Assembly: GCA_946478765.1 (NCBI GenBank)
Contig: CAMLDH010000011.1
Span: 1-28,962 of the forward strand
DNA: 28,962 nucleotides
DNA from: an uncultured Oxalobacteraceae bacterium
GTDB taxonomy: Bacteria; Pseudomonadota; Gammaproteobacteria; Burkholderiales; Burkholderiaceae
Direction of reading: 5' to 3'
In this document: in pieces, positions 23,467 through 28,962 of the stretch
Numbering within the stretch: the first letter of the stretch is position 1
Layout of the letters: the number at the start of each line of letters is the position of its first letter
The notes under the pieces: generated by a model
What the model was told of the DNA's origin: nothing
The model's database searches: none
The model's input: only the letters and a program-made list of their open reading frames with translations
Translations under genes and position numbers: made by a program

Positions 23467-23764
23467 GACGCGCTAACGCAGCAACAACCTGTTCACCATC
23501 ATGCCCGCGCCGTATTTCAAGAATGCCGGGTACTTTTTGTCGCAGGCAACAGCATTGGCAGACTGGGGCAATGCCGGTGTAAGAAACGTCCTACACATCC
23601 ACCACTTTTCCTACTTCAAATTGCGGGGTCCGCTGATATCAATTCAGCGTTCAAGTTGACATACTTCAAACCAATGATTGCAACCTTGCAAAGAGAACAT
23701 TGCGGGCGGCAACGCGAATTTGTCAGTGTGTACTCGATATGTCTTGCTGAAAGAGGAGAGCGTC
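23467..23764. other. Spacer after modC
   Basis: Nearly 300 bp with no assured gene. A 52-codon frame from ATG 23501 (MPAPYFKNAGYFLSQATALA...) is open to 23659 but has no good ribosome site. A short hairpin CGCTGA/TCAGCG (23631-23649) and a TTGACA (23656-23661) lie upstream of the regulator, but no -10 box fits at normal spacing. Confidence 0.35.
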
Positions 23765-24628
23765 TTGTTATCTGTCCAAAGACCTGAATTGCGAAGGGCT
23801 TCCACAACGACTGGCATACAGTCTTCTGCCGATGCCGGATGGCAACGCTCCGGTAAGCTCTGGTCGAATCTGAAAGAGGTGTGCGACCTGTTGCGTATTT
23901 CAGCGGGTTCATCGATTGCCCACGAAGATACCTTGTTTCAACATGTGCAGTTCAAGGCCGGGCAGCGGATTCATACCATCGGCCAGCCATTTGACATGCT
24001 GTATATCGTCAATTCCGGATTTTTAAAGTCCGTCATGATTGATGCATCCGGTAGCGAGCACATCCTCAGCTTTCCGATGAAAGGCGATCTGTTCGGGGTA
24101 GATGGGATTCATACCAGACATTACGCATCGGAAGCCGTCGCGCTTTCCAGTTGCGATATCATCCTGGTGCCTTTCAAGAAATTTACCGCCATCGGCAAAA
24201 CGCATGCGGAACTGGAGACGGCGATGTACGGTGTCATGAGCCGCGAGTTGATACGCGAGCATGCGATGGTCACCATACTCGGGTCGCTCAGCGCAGAGGC
24301 ACGCGTTGCACGTTTTCTCGCATTGCTCTCCGAGCGTTTTTCCGAAATGGGATATTCGGGCCGGCAATTCAATCTGCGCATGACACGGCATGAAATCGGC
24401 AGTTACCTGGGCCTCACGCTGGAAACAGTGAGCCGCACCTTATCGGCATTCAATGAAATCGGATTGATCTCGGTAGAGCAGCGTGCCATCGAAATCAATA
24501 ATCTTGAAGCGTTGAAAACACTGCGTCGTCTCCCGCCTTCGCGCGCACGGGAAAAGCAGCAGGCAGCAAAAGCCTTGAAAAAGGCGGCTGCGCTAACGTC
24601 ATCCGACAGCATGCCGCAAACCTGTTAG
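23765..24628 (+). CDS. Crp/Fnr-family transcriptional regulator without FNR Fe-S cysteines
   Basis: 287-residue regulator with an N-terminal cyclic-nucleotide-binding-like beta roll (about 45-160: FQHVQFKAGQRIHTIGQPF, YIVNSGFLKS, GDLFGVDGIH) and a C-terminal winged helix (about 190-260). The recognition helix reads LGLTLETVSRTLSAF; E, S and R match the FNR residues that read TTGAT, so it probably binds FNR-type boxes. The clustered N-terminal cysteines of FNR are absent, so oxygen sensing by a 4Fe-4S cluster is unlikely; it may respond otherwise or be a FixK/Dnr-like relay. I start at TTG 23765 with AGAGGAG 6 nt upstream; an in-frame start at 23678 would add 29 residues. The C-terminal tail (about 255-287) is Ala/Lys-rich. 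Confidence 0.85.
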   Translation: MLSVQRPELRRASTTTGIQSSADAGWQRSGKLWSNLKEVCDLLRISAGSSIAHEDTLFQHVQFKAGQRIHTIGQPFDMLYIVNSGFLKSVMIDASGSEHILSFPMKGDLFGVDGIHTRHYASEAVALSSCDIILVPFKKFTAIGKTHAELETAMYGVMSRELIREHAMVTILGSLSAEARVARFLALLSERFSEMGYSGRQFNLRMTRHEIGSYLGLTLETVSRTLSAFNEIGLISVEQRAIEINNLEALKTLRRLPPSRAREKQQAAKALKKAAALTSSDSMPQTC

Positions 24629-25137
24629 TGCCGGCACGTCAGCGCCTCAAAATAGTGTGTGGCGCCATCCGACGGGGCCGCACACGCGTTCTCCAATAAC
24701 GCGCCTCTGTTAGTTTCTCAACTCTCATTTCAGATTCTTATATTCAGCCAGGAAATGAGAGCATCCGCCACGCTGGATGATGGCGCATCTGCCAAGATGC
24801 GGCATAGCACCTCCCCGCAAGGGCATTGAGGCTGAAATGCGCGTCGTGGCGAACGCAATTCATTCCACTCCATTCCAAGGCAAATAACGAACTGCATTGC
24901 CAATTTGCGCGTGCCTCATTGGCGCAACAACAATGCCCTGCGACAGGCACACATTATGCTGTCCATCGAGGTGTAGCGCAGAACCGACACTCTTTGTGCG
25001 ATGCAGCATTTTCTGAGGTTTATCAAGCGACAGAGGGCATTTCGGTTCCATAGTTGAGGCGAAATTCGCGGTTTGTATGCGACTTTTGCCTGAATCAGAC
25101 GGACCTTTTCCTTGTGCCACTGAAAATGGAGGTAATA
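24629..25137. other. 510-bp intergenic region with hairpins
   Basis: No convincing gene. It contains a perfect 10-bp inverted repeat CTCTCATTTC/GAAATGAGAG (24722-24731 and 24752-24761) and a 7-bp hairpin CGCATCT-GCCA-AGATGCG (24784-24801). These may end the regulator transcript or belong to an unrecognised RNA. Several overlapping open frames on both strands have no ribosome sites. Confidence 0.45.
24722..24761. repeat. 10-bp perfect inverted repeat
   Basis: CTCTCATTTC (24722-24731) and GAAATGAGAG (24752-24761) are exact complements with a 20-nt spacer, about 100 bp downstream of the Crp/Fnr-type gene; no T tract. Confidence 0.65.
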
Positions 25138-25299
25138 ATGAACCAATCCACTCAGAAGCAACAGCCGCCTAAGGAATTAGCGCGCAAATGGCTTGCGCGC
25201 GAGGTTGCTCAGCATCGCCCGCCGCCGGATATCAATCAGATCCGGCGTGAGCTTGGCTGGGGATTGACCGAGATGGCAAGAAACGTTCGGTTTCTGTAA
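25138..25299 (+). CDS. 53-residue hypothetical protein
   Basis: Small polar protein starting MNQSTQKQQPPKELARKW. It contains a helical middle (LARKWLAREVAQHRPPPDIN) and ends in IRRELGWGLTEMARNVRFL. No membrane segment or signal peptide. The ATG at 25138 has the excellent ribosome site GGAGG 5 nt upstream, which also settles the start against a longer frame from 25054. No known family is recognised, but the strong initiation signal argues it is a real gene. It stands alone between two intergenic regions. Confidence 0.7.
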   Translation: MNQSTQKQQPPKELARKWLAREVAQHRPPPDINQIRRELGWGLTEMARNVRFL

Positions 25300-25678
25300 G
25301 CCGACCATGGGGAGATAGTGAGGCACTTGCATGTGTTTGAGACAGCCTCCTCTTGTCCATCAACAAGCCCCCCGACCATGCCGAATTGATTTCTATCCGA
25401 ACCACTCCGTAGAGGACTTGCCCGCCGTGCGAAAGCATCGTGGGCTTTTTTACACACTTGGCCCTGACAATACACGCCATCGCAGGCAGGTAGTGTTTTT
25501 AACCGATACCATAAGCTTGTTGAGCCTTGCTGTGACAGGCGATTAGTTTGCCTTGCTTGCTACGCGAGGCGGGCACAGTAGTAATATACGACCTTGCCGT
25601 CATTTCAAAAATTGGCTGCCGGAGCATAGGCGCCATTCAAAAAACATTAGCGATCAGATCGCAGATTTCGTATTTTTC
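25300..25678. other. Intergenic region, nothing recognised
   Basis: About 380 bp without a supported gene or clear signal. Open frames on both strands overlap each other without ribosome sites. The TonB-like frame continues upstream to 25553, but that portion is unlike the rest of the protein. Confidence 0.4.
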
Positions 25679-26554
25679 GTGATTAACCCGTTTCAAACCA
25701 GTTCAGTTCTCCCTGACCGTTTTGCGCATGCGTTCGCTCAATCGGCGCGCCACGGGATCACCCAGCAAGTCCGTGCCCGCCGTCGTATCGTCGCCTGCGT
25801 CGGACTGTCGCTGCTCATCCATGCAGTACTGTTTCTTGCACCGCACGCTGTGCAGGATCCCATCGCATCGAGTCCAGCGGTGCAGGGGCCGCTTACCGTA
25901 CACCTCATGCGCGCGCCGCCACCACCGGTGCAGGCAGCCGTGCCGCAGCGCGATCCTGTGCCAAAACCTCGTCCGGTGCCGCGCCGTCCCGCGGTCATCG
26001 CGCTATCCAAACCGGCGCCGCGATCCGCGCCGGCAATTGAGCCGCGACCCGCGCCGGCGGAGGAGCCCGATTCCGCGCCTGCGATGGATATGATGACGAT
26101 GCTCAATGCAGCGCGAGAAAGGCGCCGAGCCGCGGAAGAGTCCGCCGCACGCGAAAACGCGGCAGCGGCCGCCAATGGACGCGAACCATCCGCCAACGAG
26201 ATTGCGATGGCCAACATCAAGCGTGACCTGCAGCGGCAGTTGGGCAAGCGCGATGGCGCCAGCGGCGTCTTCGAGATACTGCACAAGGGAACACGCACCG
26301 CACAATTCGCGTTTCACGGCTGGATCCCCAACTCGCGCAACAACTGGCGCGAAACCTTCGACGTCGACGCCGGGCTAGGCGGCGATGTCGATCTGGCTAT
26401 CGTGCGCAGGATGATCGCGCTGATCCGCAAGCACTATTCGGGCGATTTCAATTGGGACTCCCATCGGCTGGGTCGGATCATCGTGCTTTCCGCCCGGATG
26501 AGCGACAACGCGGCGCTTGAGGCTTTCCTGATGCGCGAGTTTTTCGGCGGCTAG
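25679..26554 (+). CDS. TonB-like proline-rich single-span membrane protein
   Basis: 291-residue protein from the GTG at 25679 (start uncertain; the frame opens at 25553). A short basic N-terminus (QVRARRRIV) is followed by one membrane helix VACVGLSLLIHAVLFLAP, the arrangement seen in TonB. A Pro/Ala/Arg-rich spacer follows (QRDPVPKPRPVPRRPAV and similar), then an Ala/Glu/Arg coiled-coil-like stretch (MLNAARERRRAAEESAARE). The last 100 residues form a separate domain (GVFEILHKGTRTAQFAFHGW, then RNNWRETFDVDAGLGGDVDL and VRRMIALIRKHYSGDFNWDS) that I do not recognise. It may be a periplasm-spanning protein of unknown partner. No exbB or exbD is nearby, so true TonB function is doubtful. Confidence 0.72.
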   Translation: MINPFQTSSVLPDRFAHAFAQSARHGITQQVRARRRIVACVGLSLLIHAVLFLAPHAVQDPIASSPAVQGPLTVHLMRAPPPPVQAAVPQRDPVPKPRPVPRRPAVIALSKPAPRSAPAIEPRPAPAEEPDSAPAMDMMTMLNAARERRRAAEESAARENAAAAANGREPSANEIAMANIKRDLQRQLGKRDGASGVFEILHKGTRTAQFAFHGWIPNSRNNWRETFDVDAGLGGDVDLAIVRRMIALIRKHYSGDFNWDSHRLGRIIVLSARMSDNAALEAFLMREFFGG

Positions 26555-26578
26555 CGGTGGCGCTTGCATCAGGCGCGT

Positions 26579-26600
26579 GCATCTCCTCTAGCGGAGATGC
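26579..26600. terminator. Bidirectional hairpin between convergent genes
   Basis: GCATCTCC (26579-26586) and GGAGATGC (26593-26600) form a perfect 8-bp stem with a 6-nt loop, 24 bp after the TonB-like gene and 40 bp from the stop of the convergent glycine-zipper gene. No strong T tract. Confidence 0.5.
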
Positions 26601-26640
26601 TTCCCATTGAACGCGCCCGAATCCCGAATCGCGCAGCAGT

Positions 26641-27153
26641 TCAGCGATTCCTTTTCGCCACTTCATTACCGATATAACCGCCGCCGACGGCACCCGCGAT
26701 CGTGGCAAGCGTACGTCCGTTGCCGCCGCCTACCTGGTTCCCTAACAGACCACCGATGACGGCGCCTACGCCGATGCCGACCGGGCTGTTTTCTGCGGCG
26801 GGCGCCGGCTGTTGATACACCGGCGCTGCGGAAGGTTGACGGACCGTTCCCGCGTCGGCATGGATCACGGGTTGGGTGCGTGTCGCAACGGGGTGATGCA
26901 CCACATGCTGATGATGCACAACCGGTGCAGGTGCCGCATATTGGACGGATGTTTTTGCAGGTGACGCTGCAGGGAGATTATCCGTGACGGGCGTAACCAA
27001 TGCGGCCGTGACGGCCGGCGCTGCAACGGTGCCATGCGAACTCGGTAACAAGCCGGTGATGGCCGCCACACCCGACAAACTGACAAGCATCACGGACACT
27101 GCAGCGCCGGCGATCAAGGGGTGGATGCGGCTTGACGATTGATTCATTTCCAT
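26641..27153 (-). CDS. Glycine-zipper 2TM-domain surface protein
   Basis: 170-residue envelope protein. An uncleaved or cleaved signal anchor spans about 12-36 (PLIAGAAVSVMLVSLSGVAA). A low-complexity Ala/Pro/Val/His linker follows, including HHQHVVHHPVATR. The C-terminus (about 125-165) is a glycine zipper: GIGVGAVIGGLLGNQVGGG followed by ATIAGAVGGGYIGNEVAK, typical of the 17-kDa antigen/Rick-17kDa group, which can insert in membranes. Start ATG at 27153 has GGAG 6 nt upstream. No lipobox Cys, unlike many relatives. It is convergent with the TonB-like gene. Confidence 0.85.
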   Translation of the reverse strand: MEMNQSSSRIHPLIAGAAVSVMLVSLSGVAAITGLLPSSHGTVAAPAVTAALVTPVTDNLPAASPAKTSVQYAAPAPVVHHQHVVHHPVATRTQPVIHADAGTVRQPSAAPVYQQPAPAAENSPVGIGVGAVIGGLLGNQVGGGNGRTLATIAGAVGGGYIGNEVAKRNR

Positions 27154-27562
27154 TTTTTACTCCGAGTGACAAAGCCTGATAAGGCCGATGCATGTCTTAA
27201 CGCGCGACCGGCTCTGGGAGAGACTCGGAATGTGTATCAATGGTAAGCGTTTGTAACCGATACCGAGGCGCGGGCAATGGCGTTCGTCTGAGGCGGTGCC
27301 ATTGGTTGCTATATGAGCATAAAGCGCACCGTCATGCTTCGTTCATGATTGCAATTACGTGAAAGTTGCCTTGTTACCATAAACTGTATTGCCTGCGGTT
27401 ATCCAAGATTGATATTTGTCAATACGTCTATATTCGGAGCATGAAAGACTAAAACACTATGCAGTTGAAGTTGACGGACACGAAAGTAGTGTCGCACGCA
27501 TCAAAATGCATCAGTCGAGCTCCGTCAATATTGAATCGCAGCTCACCCAACAAGAGGAAATC
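27154..27562. other. Intergenic region upstream of the PA2779-like gene
   Basis: About 400 bp holding divergent upstream regions of the glycine-zipper gene and the PA2779-like gene. I see no firm promoter boxes, repeats or genes; the PA2779-like frame is open upstream to 27416 but the start at 27563 is better supported. Confidence 0.4.
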
Positions 27563-27958
27563 ATGTTCACAAAAATCAAGCGTCTTTTCATCTATTTTCT
27601 GCTGACCTTATTTACCTTCGTCGGCTTTACGCAATCGGTCCAGGCCGCGATGATCGGCACTGATCAGGTGGTCGCTGCCAATCTCGGTGAACAAAACCGG
27701 GCAAAGATTGCAGCGGCGCTGAATCGTCCAGACGTGATGGCGCAACTCGAGCAGCAGGGCGTTGACCCGTTGCAAGCGCAAGCCCGCGTCGCTGCACTGA
27801 CCGACGCCGAAGCAGCCTCCGTGGCGGGGCAGATCGACAGTCTTCCTGCGGGCGGCGATAGTGTCCTCGGCGTGCTGGTGTTCATTTTCGTCCTGTTGCT
27901 GATTACCGATATTCTCGGCTTGACGAAAGTCTTCCCGTTCACGCGGTCCAGGCGCTAA
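27563..27958 (+). CDS. PA2779-family small membrane protein
   Basis: 131-residue protein. Signal peptide or first membrane segment at about 8-30 (FIYFLLTLFTFVGFTQSVQA, cut after AA), then a conserved central helix-rich part (NRAKIAAALNRPDVMAQLEQ, ALTDAEAASVAGQID), and a second membrane helix near the end (about 97-118, VLGVLVFIFVLLLITDILGL) before a basic tail. This matches the PA2779 family of unknown function. The ATG at 27563 has GAGGAAATC directly upstream; the longer frame from 27416 lacks that. The next gene starts at the base after its stop codon, so they form a two-gene unit. In pseudomonads PA2779 and PA2778 are also adjacent. Confidence 0.85.
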   Translation: MFTKIKRLFIYFLLTLFTFVGFTQSVQAAMIGTDQVVAANLGEQNRAKIAAALNRPDVMAQLEQQGVDPLQAQARVAALTDAEAASVAGQIDSLPAGGDSVLGVLVFIFVLLLITDILGLTKVFPFTRSRR

Positions 27959-28936
27959 ATGGAAGGGTGCGGCAACCGCTCCCGGCACTGCTTGATGGCG
28001 GGAGTTTTTTTTCTGCTTGCCGTGCTGTTGAGCGGGTGCGCGACGCAAACGCGTGCGTTGCTGCAAAAATCTGATGCCAATCAGCCGCGGCATGTCGAGT
28101 TGGCGTCTACGCCGTTCTTCCCACAAGAGCAATATCAATGCGGTCCCGCGGCACTCGCCATGTCCCTGAATGCCGCAGGCATCGCGACGACGCCTGACGC
28201 GCTGGCGCCGCAAGTCTATGTGCCGCAACGCGAAGGAAGCTTGCAGGTGGAGATGCTGGCCGCAGGGCGCCGCAACGGCGCGCTGAGCATGACGATTCCA
28301 CCAACAATGCAGGCGTTGTTGACCGAGCTCGCCGCCGGCACGCCCGTGCTGGTATTGCAGAATTTGAGCCTGCCCTGGATTCCGCGCTGGCACTACGTAG
28401 TGGCCGTCGGTTATGACCTGGATCAGGAAGAAATCATCTTGCGCTCCGGCACCACCAAACGGCTGGCGCTCCCGCTGTCGACTTTTGAGCATACGTGGGG
28501 ACGTAGCGGCGACTGGGGGATGGTGACTGTGCCTGTGGGGCGATTGCCTGCAACCGCGGAGGAAGTGCCCGCCGTGGATGCGCTGGTCGCCTTCGAAAAG
28601 GCATCCGATGCAGTCCGTGCTCGCAAGGCTTACGAAGGCGCGTTACAGCGCTGGCCGCATAACCTCGCGCTGCAACTGGGTCTTGGCAATACCGCATATG
28701 CATCAGGTGATCGGGCGGCAGCCGCTGCCGCATTCCGCCGGGCGACCGAGGCGCACCCGGCCAGCGCGCCTGCGTTCAACAATCTTGCAACCGTTCTTGC
28801 CGAGTTGGGTGATTTCGACTCCGCCCGTCAAGCCGCAGAAAAAGCCATTTCCCTGGACGGCCCCTGGCGGCAGGCGGCGCTCGCTACGTTAGCGGCAATC
28901 AACGCGGCCCAGAAAAATGCGAGCGCTAAAAACTGA
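27959..28936 (+). CDS. PA2778-family C39-like cysteine peptidase lipoprotein with TPR repeats
   Basis: 325-residue exported lipoprotein. Signal peptide with lipobox LLSGC (Cys27). The peptidase-like domain (about 45-190) has the nucleophile Cys61 in QYQCGPAALAM and His145 in RWHYVVAVGYD, the C39 pattern; the third catalytic residue is not obvious by eye. The C-terminal half (about 205-310) has two or three TPR units (ALQLGLGNTAYASGDRAAAA, AFNNLATVLAELGDFDSARQ). It starts directly after the PA2779-like stop codon. Likely a periplasmic or outer-membrane-anchored protease acting on a small substrate; the upstream protein is a natural candidate partner or substrate (inference). Confidence 0.87.
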   Translation: MEGCGNRSRHCLMAGVFFLLAVLLSGCATQTRALLQKSDANQPRHVELASTPFFPQEQYQCGPAALAMSLNAAGIATTPDALAPQVYVPQREGSLQVEMLAAGRRNGALSMTIPPTMQALLTELAAGTPVLVLQNLSLPWIPRWHYVVAVGYDLDQEEIILRSGTTKRLALPLSTFEHTWGRSGDWGMVTVPVGRLPATAEEVPAVDALVAFEKASDAVRARKAYEGALQRWPHNLALQLGLGNTAYASGDRAAAAAAFRRATEAHPASAPAFNNLATVLAELGDFDSARQAAEKAISLDGPWRQAALATLAAINAAQKNASAKN

Positions 28937-28962
28937 AGTAATCTGTTGCTCCAGTGACGTGC

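Overview
The window looks like chromosomal DNA of a betaproteobacterium, most likely Burkholderiales and possibly the Oxalobacteraceae. This rests on a tRNA-Asp next to ppiD, a class I PHA synthase, a BktB-like thiolase and a single-chain methylmalonyl-CoA mutase with MeaB. No rRNA or marker gene is present, so the placement is inference.

Layout. 1-2.1 kb: end of a tRNA-Asp, then ppiD, each followed by a clear intrinsic terminator. 2.2-2.6 kb: two hairpins and a small unknown gene whose Shine-Dalgarno sequence lies in a hairpin. 2.6-8.4 kb (minus): an apparent operon of methylmalonyl-CoA mutase, meaB, a fused carboxyltransferase resembling malonate decarboxylase beta+gamma (MdcD-MdcE), and a BktB-like thiolase. 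Together they could interconvert succinyl-CoA, methylmalonyl-CoA and propionyl-CoA and condense propionyl-CoA with acetyl-CoA. 9.1-13.2 kb (minus): FHA protein (TagH-like), PP2C phosphatase, transmembrane Ser/Thr kinase with a PEGA-like tail, and a lipoprotein. This is a type VI secretion-style phospho-signalling cassette with no secretion structural genes in view. 14.0-17.1 kb: a small unknown gene, an Hsp20 gene with a sigma32-like promoter, and divergent phaC.

17.1-18.06 kb is a gene-free stretch dense in inverted repeats, including a MITE-like palindrome. 18.06-20.4 kb holds a free-standing Lon-type AAA+ ATPase, a convergent tyrosine-recombinase-fold protein that has lost most of its catalytic residues, and a divergent small HTH protein flanked by two near-identical palindromes. 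20.7-23.5 kb is a molybdate operon, modA-mop-modB-modC, with overlapping or abutting genes. Then come a Crp/Fnr-type regulator lacking FNR iron-sulfur cysteines, a 53-residue protein, a TonB-like proline-rich membrane protein, a glycine-zipper protein, and a PA2779/PA2778-type pair (small membrane protein plus C39-like lipoprotein peptidase with TPRs).

The strongest candidates for something undescribed are (1) the MdcD-MdcE fusion in a methylmalonyl-CoA mutase operon and (2) the pseudo-recombinase / Lon-AAA / HTH module beside the palindrome-rich DNA. All domain calls were made by eye from sequence motifs; no database search was run.
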